Shown here piece by piece: positions 18,168-26,348 of a stretch of DNA of 63,556 nt. The notes beneath the pieces were generated by a model. That model made no database searches. It was not told where the DNA came from and saw only the letters and a program-made list of their open reading frames with translations. The translations under genes were made by a program, and so were the position numbers. The DNA is from Nocardia suismassiliense (GTDB lineage: Bacteria > Actinomycetota > Actinomycetes > Mycobacteriales > Mycobacteriaceae), in assembly GCF_900269665.1 (NCBI RefSeq), contig NZ_LT985361.1, forward strand, positions 3,570,958 through 3,634,513. The letters are read 5' to 3'. Position 1 is the first letter of the stretch; the number at the start of each line of letters is the position of its first letter.

Positions 18168-19049
18168 TTAGAGGGCGGTCGCGGTGAACGCGGCGGTGCG
18201 CACGACATCACCGTGCTTGAAATCCAAGAACAGCCGGTAGGTTCCGGGCCCGGGGACGACGGTGTGGAACGCGACGTCCGGACCGGGCGCGGTAACCCCG
18301 TCGCCGGGTTCACCATTCGGGTGTACGTGCACATAGGCGAGATCGCCGGCGCGGATGACCACCAGGTGACCGTAGGCGGCCAAGTAGGGCTGCAAGTCCG
18401 TGACCGGCTCACCGTCTTTGCGCACGGTGAGGGTGAGCAGCCGCCCCTCGTCCGGGACCAGTTCGCCGTCGAGGGTCACTTCGTACCCGTCCACCAGCGC
18501 GGTGCGCGCGGCCGCCGGGGTCGGGCGCGGCTCGTATATACCTGCGACAGCGAGATCCGCGCCGAGGGTGATGGTCTTGCCGAGCGCTCGTGGTGCGATA
18601 TCGGTGAAGACGCGATACATGCCTGCGGTGGGGAGATCGAGACGCACGGCCCAGGTCCCGTCTGCAGCGAGTTCGGGATGCACGTGCCAGAAGCCCGTCA
18701 GCTCCCGCCGCACCACGATCAGGTGCAGTTGGCGATCGTGGATGGCGGTGTACTCGGTGACCGGCGCGCCATCCGGGCCGAGGATACGGAACCGGAAGTC
18801 GATCGCACCGGGTGTGCCGATCGGCTCGAGGAGTTGCAGGGTGTAGCCGTCCTGGGTGATCAGGAGTCCGCCGGGCAGTCCACCGCCGTGCCCGGCGTGG
18901 GCTACCGGAGCCCCGTGTCCGGCGTGCTCACCATGCCCAGCGTGGTCGATCGCCCCGTGTCCGGCGTGGGCAACTGGAGCCCCGTGCGCGGCGTGCTGAT
19001 CGTGTCCTTCGTGCGCGCCGTGGTGATCGGTGTGGGTCGGTGTGGTCAT
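18168..19049 (-). CDS. His-rich putative copper-binding protein
   Basis: 293 residues. The first ~60 residues are a His-rich tail with two copies of HGAPVAHAGHG and no hydrophobic signal peptide. The rest holds two similar beta-sandwich halves, each with an H-x-V/H-x-H-P motif (GFWHVHPELA; LAYVHVHPNG) and an aromatic ending (MYRVFTDIAP; TYRLFLDFKHG). Proteins of this type are often near copper ATPases in actinomycetes. GAGAGGA precedes the ATG at 19049, while the frame extends to 19166 through the promoter. A CsoR-type operator lies about 40 nt upstream, so induction by copper is likely. Confidence 0.85.
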   Translation of the reverse strand: MTTPTHTDHHGAHEGHDQHAAHGAPVAHAGHGAIDHAGHGEHAGHGAPVAHAGHGGGLPGGLLITQDGYTLQLLEPIGTPGAIDFRFRILGPDGAPVTEYTAIHDRQLHLIVVRRELTGFWHVHPELAADGTWAVRLDLPTAGMYRVFTDIAPRALGKTITLGADLAVAGIYEPRPTPAAARTALVDGYEVTLDGELVPDEGRLLTLTVRKDGEPVTDLQPYLAAYGHLVVIRAGDLAYVHVHPNGEPGDGVTAPGPDVAFHTVVPGPGTYRLFLDFKHGDVVRTAAFTATAL

Positions 19050-19089
19050 CGTCTCGTCCTCTCGGATCTTGGTCTTGCTACGCAGAAAA

Positions 19090-19117
19090 CATATACCCCT
19101 GGGGGGTATAGACACAA
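19090..19117 (-). promoter_or_regulatory. CsoR-like operator inside a promoter spacer
   Basis: The 19-bp near-palindrome TATACCCCTGGGGGGTATA (19092-19110) has arms TATACCCC and GGGGTATA, the form bound by copper-sensing CsoR/RicR repressors in actinomycetes. On the minus strand it fills the 16-nt spacer between a -35-like TTGTGT (19112-19117) and a -10-like TATATG (19090-19095). A bound repressor would therefore block RNA polymerase directly. It serves the His-rich/mini-ORF/MFS unit. No csoR gene is in the window. Confidence 0.75.
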
Positions 19118-19576
19118 CATGAAGGAACATGACACACCTCACACATCGCATGGCTGCGTCCCCCACGTGCGAACCCGTTTGTCCCCGAGCCGATAACCGC
19201 TGGCTCGCCGGTAATCACCGATGGCGCTGCGGTATCCCGCGACGACGGAGATTGCCGCGCTGCCAGGCATACTCGACCGGCGCCACAGCGGATCCGATGG
19301 TAAAACTGCTGCACGCAAAGGAATTCGCTATAAGTCCTGGCTGGTGCTTACTATTGCCAGAGCTGACGGGCCGAAAACCGGCCGACCACGCGGTGTCTCG
19401 GACTCGGACGGCGAGGATGGACGCGCCGAGCCGGAGGTGTGCACCGTGCGATCGAACAGTGCTGTAAAGATGAGGATGCCGACGTAGCAGCAGGACGGCG
19501 GTGGCGGGTCGGGTCGGTGCTCATGCCGGCCGACGCCCGCACGACAGAAACTGGTGGAGGGCGTTGAGGTGTTGAG
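19118..19576. other. Intergenic region, no supported gene
   Basis: About 460 bp between the copper-type promoter and the glycosyltransferase gene. Short frames on both strands lack ribosome sites and family resemblance. I see no RNA gene or strong hairpin. The right end presumably holds the promoter of the gene at 19577. Confidence 0.5.
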
Positions 19577-21283
19577 GTGTTGACCGCGCGGCTACGTGCT
19601 CCGGCCGAGCCGTTGGAGGGGGCGCGTCAGCGAGACCGCCTGTCGTGGTCGACGCTGTCGGCAGCGTTACTGGGCGGTGCGGCACTGCTCGGCTGGCGGG
19701 CCAGCGCCTACGGCAACTGGATAGTCGACGACGCGGGCATCACCTTCGCTTATGCGCGCAGCGTCGCCGAGGGCCTCGGCCCGGTGCTGCAGCCCGGCGC
19801 ACCGTCGGTGGAGGGATTCTCCAATCCCACCTGGCTGCTCGTGCTGGTGGTGGGCAAATGGCTCGGCCTGTTCGACCGGGGCTCGCTCTTCGGCACCCCC
19901 GACTATGTCCTCTTTCCGAAGGCGTTCGCCCTGCTCTGCTGCCTGGGGATCCTCGCCGCCTGCTATGTCGCCGCACGCCGGGTCTCGCGATGGCCCGCGG
20001 TGATCACCTTCTTGACCGCGGCTGTGCTCGCCGCGATCCCGTCCTTCGTGATCTGGTGCTTCTCCGGCCTGGAGAACTCGCTGTTCGCACTGGCGGTGTG
20101 CGTGTTGGCGGTCCACCTGTTCCTGGCGGTGCTCGATGATCGGTTGTGGACGCCCTCGGTGGCGGTGGTAGCCGGCGGGCTGGCCGCGTTCGCCGCGTTG
20201 ACCCGGCCCGACGGCCTCATCTATCTGGCCGCGTATCCGGCGGTCTCGCTGATCCTGGTACGTCGCGCGACATTGCCCGCCGCCCTCCGATGCGGGTTGT
20301 ATTCGGCACTCGCGTTCGCGATCCCCTTCGGGGCCTATCTGCTGTGGCGGATTGCCGAATTCGGCAGGCTGGTACCGAACACCGCGGTGGCGAAACATCA
20401 GGCGACGCCGACCGTGCACGACCTGACCAGGGCAGGCGACCTGGTGCAATACGCGGGCGCACCCGCGGTGATGGTGGCCATCGGCGTGGTCGGTCTGACC
20501 CTCGCGCCGTCGAGCAAATGGCGCGACGGCGCGGTCGCGTTGCTGGCGCCGCTGGCCTTGGCGGTGATCGCCTACTGCGTGCTGCAACCGGACTGGATGG
20601 CGCAGTTCCGGTTCGCCACCCCGGTGTGGGCGCTGGGTGCGTTCGTTGTCGTGCTCTCGGCGGGGGAACTGCTGGAACGGTTGCGCAAACGGGGCCGGGT
20701 CCTGGTCGTGCTGACGTTGATCGGTGCCATGATCCCGTCCGGCGTCGCGTTCGCCGATGCCGGCGACTCGTACCGCGCCGACGCGGATGTGCCGCTGTGC
20801 TGGATCGCCATGCGATTCGGTCGCCTCTTCAACAGCTACGCGGACATCGCAGGCGTGCAGCAGGGCAGCTTGTTCACCCCCGACATGGGCGGCACGTCGC
20901 TGACCTCACGCCTGGAACTGATCGACATGGCGGGGCTCGTCGACGCGCGGGTCGCGGACATCTACGCGGGCAACGACTCCACCGACCTCAGCGACTACGT
21001 CTTCGAGGAACGCAAACCCACCTTCATCCATTCGCACGGGATCTGGCTACCCAACGAGATCACCTTCGACGCGCGAATCAACCGGGACTACTACCAGATT
21101 CACCGCTCCGTCGACCCCAACGTGCCGGATGAGGACTGGATCCGCAAAGACGCGGTCCGCGACGAAGCCAAGTTGCAAGAGCTACGTGAGTACGCGGGCA
21201 AGGTCCTGCCGACCCTCTTGGCGGAGTCCCAGCAATCGGGCTGTGGACCGACGCTGCGCCGGGGCCAAACCATCACAAGCTGA
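19577..21283 (+). CDS. Polytopic GT-C-type glycosyltransferase (AftB-like envelope enzyme)
   Basis: 568 residues from a GTG with GTTGAGG close by; a TTG 3 nt later is also possible. The first loop after helix 1 has the GT-C acidic motif and its usual context: NWIVDDAGITFAYARSVAEG followed by VEGFSNPTWLLVLVVGKW. About nine to ten membrane segments follow, then a ~160-residue extracytoplasmic domain (about 390-568). The DDA...VEGxSNxxW layout matches actinobacterial arabinofuranosyl/mannosyltransferases that use decaprenyl-phosphate sugars in the cell envelope, AftB in particular. The exact donor and acceptor are inferred only. Confidence 0.82.
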   Translation: MLTARLRAPAEPLEGARQRDRLSWSTLSAALLGGAALLGWRASAYGNWIVDDAGITFAYARSVAEGLGPVLQPGAPSVEGFSNPTWLLVLVVGKWLGLFDRGSLFGTPDYVLFPKAFALLCCLGILAACYVAARRVSRWPAVITFLTAAVLAAIPSFVIWCFSGLENSLFALAVCVLAVHLFLAVLDDRLWTPSVAVVAGGLAAFAALTRPDGLIYLAAYPAVSLILVRRATLPAALRCGLYSALAFAIPFGAYLLWRIAEFGRLVPNTAVAKHQATPTVHDLTRAGDLVQYAGAPAVMVAIGVVGLTLAPSSKWRDGAVALLAPLALAVIAYCVLQPDWMAQFRFATPVWALGAFVVVLSAGELLERLRKRGRVLVVLTLIGAMIPSGVAFADAGDSYRADADVPLCWIAMRFGRLFNSYADIAGVQQGSLFTPDMGGTSLTSRLELIDMAGLVDARVADIYAGNDSTDLSDYVFEERKPTFIHSHGIWLPNEITFDARINRDYYQIHRSVDPNVPDEDWIRKDAVRDEAKLQELREYAGKVLPTLLAESQQSGCGPTLRRGQTITS

Positions 21284-21367
21284 CCAGTGCTCTGCTCGGT
21301 GTCGGTGCGGCGCAACCGTGGCCAGGACTGGATCCAGAGCTGGGCCGTGACTTGCGCAGTCTCGGCA

Positions 21368-21384
21368 TGCATCAATAGTGCATC
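21368..21384 (+). promoter_or_regulatory. 11-bp direct repeat, site A
   Basis: TGCATC at 21368-21373 and again at 21379-21384 with spacer AATAG, a direct repeat with a period of exactly 11 bp. It lies 30 nt before the ATG at 21414. The same element recurs at four other places near the carotenoid genes. Confidence 0.65.
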
Positions 21385-21413
21385 TTTCAGGTGTGGTCGG
21401 GTATCTGGCAAGC

Positions 21414-21866
21414 ATGACGTCGATATCGGATCCAAGGCTGGACGACGGTAACCCGACTGCGGACGCCTACGACGCAGGCACCGTCGCGGCCGTGGGAAAG
21501 CTCACCGAAGCGCTGGAAATCGTAGAAGTGGCGCGCGGGCATCTGTACAACTTCCACCGCGAGACCGGAACCGCGGACTTCGCCATCGAGGAAGCCACGG
21601 AACTGCTCCGCGCCGCTGGGCACAAAGAATTAGCTGATCAGCTCATGCGAGACCTGGTCGGGCGCAACGTGCTACCGGGTCGCTGGACCTTCCAGGTCGT
21701 CGAGGACTACGACGAGACCTACTACCGCTGTGTCCGGGACTGGGAAGAGCGGGCGCGTCGGCTCACCGGTGGACACCGCCACCTGCACGAGGCCGAACTC
21801 AAGAGACAGCGCCGCACCGACGGCCGGCGAGCTCACGAGGCCACCCCGGCGGAACGCGCCGAGTAA
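21414..21866 (+). CDS. Conserved hypothetical protein, 150 aa
   Basis: Starts MTSISDPRLDDGNPTADAYD; the frame opens 36 nt earlier at a GTG, which lies inside operator site A, so the ATG is preferred. No Shine-Dalgarno is visible. A TATCT-like -10 at about 21401 would give a nearly leaderless mRNA. The protein is soluble, acidic and helical, with a charged tail (LHEAELKRQRRTDGRRAHE). No known domain is recognised. It shares operator-type repeats with the regulator and crt operon, so it may belong to the same regulon. Confidence 0.72.
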   Translation: MTSISDPRLDDGNPTADAYDAGTVAAVGKLTEALEIVEVARGHLYNFHRETGTADFAIEEATELLRAAGHKELADQLMRDLVGRNVLPGRWTFQVVEDYDETYYRCVRDWEERARRLTGGHRHLHEAELKRQRRTDGRRAHEATPAERAE

Positions 21867-21876
21867 TCGACCGTGT

Positions 21877-21893
21877 TGCATCGAGTTTGCATC
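21877..21893 (+). promoter_or_regulatory. 11-bp direct repeat, site B (regulator promoter)
   Basis: TGCATC at 21877-21882 and 21888-21893, spacer GAGTT, followed by ATCATT-like sequence and a -10-like TACGAT a few bases on. It lies about 100 nt upstream of the MerR/LitR-type regulator, suggesting autoregulation. Confidence 0.7.
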
Positions 21894-21993
21894 ATTACTG
21901 CGCTACGATTTGCGAGCATCCGACGGTAGGAGGCTCGGTGATGCCTAGGCAGACCACCGGGGGGAGCGGCGGTGACGTGAGCGCGGTGAGTCG

Positions 21994-22851
21994 GTGAACA
22001 ACGACGAGCCGCTGGTCGAGTACACCGTCGGGATGGTGGCCCGCACGCTGGGCGTGCCGGTCGCGACATTGCGCAGCTGGAACCGGCGATATGGTCTGGG
22101 CCCGCAGCACCTGCCTGGCCGGCACCGGCACTACACGCAGACCGATCTGGCGGTGACGGCTCGCATGGTCGACCTGGTGCGTGCGGGCGCCAGCCCGGCG
22201 AGTGCCGCCGTGGCCGCCCGCGCGGTGGCGGGTCCGGTGCCCGCGCGCGGTGACATCGTGCCGGTGCTGTCGGCGGCCGAGCGGCTCGACCATGCGGAAC
22301 TGCTCGCCGCGATCACCGCGCACGTCATCCACTACGGCGTCGTCGTGACGTGGAACCAGTTGTGCCGCCCCGCTTTCGGAGAGATCGTGCGCAGGCAGCT
22401 CGGTGGCGCCGGACTGGTCGATGTGGAGCACCTGCTGTCCTGGGCGGTGACCACCAGCCTGCACCGGGCGGTGCCGTTGTTGCGCAACTCGGTCGATCGG
22501 GCGCCGATCGTGCTCGCCTGCACCGACGGGGAGAGTCATGTGCTCCCGTTGGAAGTGCTGCGTGCCGCGCTGGCCGAAGTCGGGCTGCCCGCGCTGCTGC
22601 TCGGCGCGTCCGTGCCCGCCGACGCGTTGGCCGCGGCGCTGGCCAAACATGAGCGCAGGCCGGTGGTGGTGCTGTGGTCGCAGTCGCGGGACACCGCGCA
22701 TCCGGTTCCGGTGGACCGGTCGCGGGCGGACTGGGTCCTGGCCGGACCGGGGTGGCTGGAGCGGGGGTCGTCCAAAGCAGCGGTTCGGGTCAACACCCTC
22801 GAGTCGGCCGTGGACGAAGTGCAACGTGCGGCGGTGTCGGAGCTCCACTGA
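21994..22851 (+). CDS. MerR-family regulator with B12-binding-like domain (LitR/CarH type)
   Basis: 285 residues from a GTG. A MerR winged helix-turn-helix is at residues 9-52 (YTVGMVARTLGVPVATLRSW ... RHRHYTQTDL). The remainder follows the helical-bundle plus Rossmann plan of CarH/LitR cobalamin photoreceptors. The Glu-His of the Wx9EH motif is present (E145-H146), and an ESH motif (H182) stands where CarH has its lower cobalt ligand. The Trp that should stand ten residues before E145 reads as Gln135, and the photo-adduct His next to it as Leu136, so light sensing may be weakened or different. It directly precedes the crt operon and probably controls it through the TGCATC repeats. Confidence 0.85.
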   Translation: MNNDEPLVEYTVGMVARTLGVPVATLRSWNRRYGLGPQHLPGRHRHYTQTDLAVTARMVDLVRAGASPASAAVAARAVAGPVPARGDIVPVLSAAERLDHAELLAAITAHVIHYGVVVTWNQLCRPAFGEIVRRQLGGAGLVDVEHLLSWAVTTSLHRAVPLLRNSVDRAPIVLACTDGESHVLPLEVLRAALAEVGLPALLLGASVPADALAAALAKHERRPVVVLWSQSRDTAHPVPVDRSRADWVLAGPGWLERGSSKAAVRVNTLESAVDEVQRAAVSELH

Positions 22852-22891
22852 CCTGCGCTTGCGGCGGGTCGCGCGCAGCACGCCGAATATG

Positions 22892-22908
22892 TGCATCGTT
22901 TTTGAATC
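22892..22908 (+). promoter_or_regulatory. 11-bp direct repeat, site C (crt operon promoter)
   Basis: TGCATC at 22892-22897 and TGAATC at 22903-22908, spacer GTTTT, followed by ATCATT and a -10-like TAGCAT near 22918. The 20-bp block matches site B at most positions. It is the only promoter-like region between the regulator and the crt operon. Confidence 0.7.
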
Positions 22909-23102
22909 ATTTGCGGGTAGCATTGTGGGTGACCGGACTGACGATGGCGTCGAAGGGTCTGCGATCGGACGTGAGTCCCGGCGCACGGCGACCGTCGCGG
23001 CGGTACACGAGATCGAGTGCGGTCGCCTCGGTGCCGGGGTGCCCGCGCGAGGTGCGGACAAACGGTCCGGATGTGCGGTGATGACAGCGAAGGAAGCTCG
23101 GC

Positions 23103-23717
23103 ATGGCTCGATATCTCGTGGCGGTGAGTCCCATACCCGGTCATGTGGCGCCCATGCTTGCCGTCGCCGCGAATCTGCGCCGACGCGGCCATGAGGTGCG
23201 CATGCTCACCGGCGCGGCCTTCCGCGACCCGATCGCGGCACAGGGTCTGCCCTGCTCGGTGCTCCCGGCCGATGCAGCAGTGATGCGGTCCGGGCCCGCA
23301 CCCGACGGCACACCGAGCCTGATCCGTCGGTGGCGAACCGGGCGCTCGGAGCTGCGCTCGGGTTTCCTCGACCCGATCGTCGCGCAGTTCCGCGCGTTGA
23401 CCGCCGAGTTGAGCCGGACAGATTACGACGCGTTGCTCGTTGCGGGGGACACCGCCGACAAGCCGGAAGTCGCGGCGCGGGTGGCGTACACCGGTGCGGG
23501 CATCGATCTGGGCACCGCACGGCCGGGCCCCGCCACGGTGGCCGCGGCGGTGGATCGGGTGCTGAGTAGCGGCGAATTCCGCTCCACCGCAACCAGGTTG
23601 GGTCAGCACATGGCGAAAGCCGCGCCCTTCGATGTGATCTCGGATGTCCTCGCCGAAGTCGGCGCGGATCGGTCGTTGACCCGGATGTCGGCCTCGCGAA
23701 ACGGAGAATGCCGGTGA
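23103..23717 (+). CDS. Internally deleted MGT/UGT-type glycosyltransferase (CrtX-like remnant)
   Basis: 204 residues, about half the usual ~415. The N-terminal part is a normal family start (YLVAVSPIPGHVAPMLAVAA) through about residue 113 (SRTDYDALLV). It then jumps to sequence that normally follows the donor-site loop (AGDTADKPEVAARVAYTGAG, then VAAAVDRVLSSGEFR) and ends as a normal C-terminus. The missing ~200 residues include the nucleotide-sugar-binding GGxxS/N-GVP region, so sugar transfer is unlikely. The deletion is in frame, and the gene still overlaps crtE by 10 nt. It was presumably a carotenoid glycosyltransferase. An assembly collapse should be excluded. Confidence 0.8.
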   Translation: MARYLVAVSPIPGHVAPMLAVAANLRRRGHEVRMLTGAAFRDPIAAQGLPCSVLPADAAVMRSGPAPDGTPSLIRRWRTGRSELRSGFLDPIVAQFRALTAELSRTDYDALLVAGDTADKPEVAARVAYTGAGIDLGTARPGPATVAAAVDRVLSSGEFRSTATRLGQHMAKAAPFDVISDVLAEVGADRSLTRMSASRNGECR

Positions 23718-24811
23718 GCGCACTGTCTTTCGACCCCGCCCGGACCTCATCGGCGCCAGGGCTCGCCATGGGGTTCGAGCGCTGGCGGGCCGATACCCGC
23801 GCGCTGGTGCTCGACGAACTCACCGAATTCTTGCGGCGGGTGCGGGTGGCCGAACTCCGCGCCACCGGCGTCGACGACGTGCTGGCCCAGTACGCCCTCG
23901 GCGGTAAGTGTCTGCGCTCCACCTTCATGTACCTCGGCTGGCTGTGTGCCGCCGAACCCGACCCCGCCGCGCTGCGCGCGTCGGCCAGCCTGGAACTGTT
24001 GCACGCCTTCGCATTACTGCAGGACGACGTCATGGACGCCGCCGTCCTGCGGCGCGGATCCGCGGCAGCACACCTGCGCTTGGCCGTGCCGCACCGCGGC
24101 GGGCCCGCGGCGCCGCCACGGTTCGGTGAGTCGGCCGCCATCCTGCTCGGCGACATGTGCCTGGTGTGGGCCGAGCAGATGCTGCGCGACAGTGGCGCGG
24201 GCACCGATGAACTCGCCCGGTTATGGCCGCGATACGACGCGATGCGGGTCGAGCTGGCGATGGGTCAGCTCGCGGATCTGGCCAACGACGCACGCGAGCG
24301 CCCGGCCCTGGACACGGTGCTCGACATCGCCCGCGCGAAATCGGGCAACTACACCGTCCGGCGCCCGCTCGAATTGGGCGCCGCGCTGGCAGGCGCCACC
24401 GGGTCGACGCTGAAAGCCCTCGGCCACTACGGAACTCGGATCGGCGAGGCCTTCCAGCTGCGCGACGATCTGCTCGGCATCTTCGGTGCGGCCTCGATCA
24501 CCGGCAAGCCGCAGGACAGCGATCTCGGCCAGCACAAAGCCACCAGCGTGGTCGTCGCGGCGTTGGACATGGCCGACGCCACCGCGCGACGGGAACTGTG
24601 CGAGCTGCTCGATCGGCCCGAACTCGACGCCGCGGCGATCGAGCGCTGCCGGACGTTGATCGCGGCCTCGGGCGCCGCCGAACGCATCGAAGCCATGATC
24701 GCCGACCGGGTCACCGATGCGCTGCGTGCGCTGCGGACCGGGGCGCTCGGCCCCGAGCCGCGCCACGCACTGGAACAGATGGCGCTGCTCTGTACGGCAC
24801 GGCAGTTGTGA
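23708..24811 (+). CDS. crtE: Geranylgeranyl diphosphate synthase
   Basis: 367 residues, polyprenyl synthetase family. The first Asp-rich motif is LLQDDVMDAA (D106, D107, D110), with GGKCLR before it for diphosphate binding. The second motif is FQLRDDLLGIFG, and GKPQDSDLGQHKAT is also conserved. It makes C20 diphosphate from IPP and shorter allylic diphosphates, the precursor for phytoene synthase encoded two genes on. The ATG overlaps the end of the truncated glycosyltransferase gene. Confidence 0.95.
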   Translation: MPVSALSFDPARTSSAPGLAMGFERWRADTRALVLDELTEFLRRVRVAELRATGVDDVLAQYALGGKCLRSTFMYLGWLCAAEPDPAALRASASLELLHAFALLQDDVMDAAVLRRGSAAAHLRLAVPHRGGPAAPPRFGESAAILLGDMCLVWAEQMLRDSGAGTDELARLWPRYDAMRVELAMGQLADLANDARERPALDTVLDIARAKSGNYTVRRPLELGAALAGATGSTLKALGHYGTRIGEAFQLRDDLLGIFGAASITGKPQDSDLGQHKATSVVVAALDMADATARRELCELLDRPELDAAAIERCRTLIAASGAAERIEAMIADRVTDALRALRTGALGPEPRHALEQMALLCTARQL

Positions 24812-24824
24812 CGAGAGGAAGCTG

Positions 24825-26348
24825 ATGCGCACAGTCAAGGGACGTACCGACCACGTCGTGGTGGTGGGGGCGGGGCTGGCCGGTCTGTCGACCGCGATAC
24901 AGCTGGCCGGACGTGGCCGGGCCGTCACGGTGGTCGAACGCGAATCGGTGCCCGGCGGCCGGATGGGGCGGCTCGACCTGCGCGGGTACCACATCGACAC
25001 CGGCCCAACGGTATTGACGATGCCCGAGCTGATCGACGAGGTCTTCGCCGCGGTCGGCGAGCGGACCGCGGATCGGCTGGATCTGGTGCCGGTCGACCCG
25101 GCCTATCATGCGATCTACGCCGACGGGCGCACCCTCGACGTGCACAGCGACGAAGAGCGAATGGTGCAGGCCATCACCGCGTTCGCGGGCGCCGAACAGG
25201 CCGCGGGCTACCGCAAGTTACGGGCATGGCTGAGCCGGTTGTATGCCGCGGAGTTCGACGGGTTCATCGCGTCGAACTTCGAATCACCCCTGTCCATGCT
25301 CACGCCCGCGCTGGCCAGGCTGGCCGCGCTGGGCGGATTCCGGCACTGGGACGGCAAGGTCGCCGAGTTCATCACCGACCCGGAGTTGCGGCGGGTGTTC
25401 ACCTTTCAGTCGCTGTACGCCGGAGTCGCGCCGGACCGGGCGTTGGCCGCCTACGCGGTGATCGCCCACATGGACACCATGGCCGGGGTCTATTTCCCGC
25501 GCGGCGGCATGCGGGCGGTGCCCGACGCGCTCGCGGCGGCGGCCGAGGCGGCGGGCGTGCGCTTCCGCTACGACGCAACGGTGACCGAGTTGGCGCGCGA
25601 AGGCGGCCGGGTAGTCGCGGTACAGACCGATCAAGGCGAGCGGATCGACTGTGACGCAGTGGTATTGACGACCGAACGGCATCGTTCCTACGAACTGCTC
25701 GGGCATCGGTCGCGGCGTCCGATCGCCGTCCGGCCCGCGCCGTCCGCGGTGGTGCTCCACGTGGGCTGCGCGCGGGAACCCCGAATTCCCCACCACTGCT
25801 TGCTGTTCGGCGCGGCATGGCACGAGGCTTTCCGCGACATCATCAAGGAAGGCCGGGTCATGTCCGATCCATCGCTACTGGTGACGCGGCCGACGGCGGG
25901 TGACCCGACCTTGGCGCCGGACGGACGTGATCTGCTCTACATCCTGGCGCCGGTGCCGAACCTCGCGCAGAGCGAGATCGATTGGGCGCAGACCGGACCC
26001 CAGTACGCGACCGAGATTCTCGAGCTCGCGCGGCGCAGGCTCGGCGGCACGCTACTGCGCGACGCCGACCTGCTGCGGGTGGTCACCCCGGACGACTGGG
26101 CCAGCCAGGACATGCTGGCGGGCAGCCCGTTCGCGCTGGCGCACACCTTCGCCCAGACCGGCCCGTTCCGGCCAACCAACATGATTCGCGGTATCGACAA
26201 CGCGGTGCTCGCGGGCGGGTCGACGGTGCCGGGCGTCGGTATCCCACCGGTGCTGATCTCCGGACGGCTTGCCGCCGACCGCATCACGGGGGCTGGGCAA
26301 CGATCCGTTCGCCCCGCCGGTTCGGCGCTGGATCGGACGTCGAAATGA
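24825..26348 (+). CDS. crtI: Phytoene desaturase
   Basis: 507 residues. The N-terminal FAD dinucleotide fold is VVVVGAGLAGLSTAIQLAGR with VVERESVPGGRMG and the family motif DTGPTVLTMPEL. The C-terminal FAD signature is LAGGSTVPGVGIPPVLISGR. It desaturates phytoene to lycopene. GAGAGGAAG before the ATG at 24825 sets the start, although the frame is open upstream into crtE. Its stop overlaps the crtB start (ATGA). Confidence 0.96.
   Translation: MRTVKGRTDHVVVVGAGLAGLSTAIQLAGRGRAVTVVERESVPGGRMGRLDLRGYHIDTGPTVLTMPELIDEVFAAVGERTADRLDLVPVDPAYHAIYADGRTLDVHSDEERMVQAITAFAGAEQAAGYRKLRAWLSRLYAAEFDGFIASNFESPLSMLTPALARLAALGGFRHWDGKVAEFITDPELRRVFTFQSLYAGVAPDRALAAYAVIAHMDTMAGVYFPRGGMRAVPDALAAAAEAAGVRFRYDATVTELAREGGRVVAVQTDQGERIDCDAVVLTTERHRSYELLGHRSRRPIAVRPAPSAVVLHVGCAREPRIPHHCLLFGAAWHEAFRDIIKEGRVMSDPSLLVTRPTAGDPTLAPDGRDLLYILAPVPNLAQSEIDWAQTGPQYATEILELARRRLGGTLLRDADLLRVVTPDDWASQDMLAGSPFALAHTFAQTGPFRPTNMIRGIDNAVLAGGSTVPGVGIPPVLISGRLAADRITGAGQRSVRPAGSALDRTSK

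Noticed and set aside
19078..19146. Short Cys-rich frame MCEVCHVPSCC upstream of the His-rich gene
   Set aside because: It lies across and upstream of the CsoR-like promoter, so it would not be in the transcript; no ribosome site.
18051..19196. 381-codon plus-strand frame opposite the His-rich gene
   Set aside because: Antisense shadow; the minus-strand gene has His motifs, a ribosome site and an operator.
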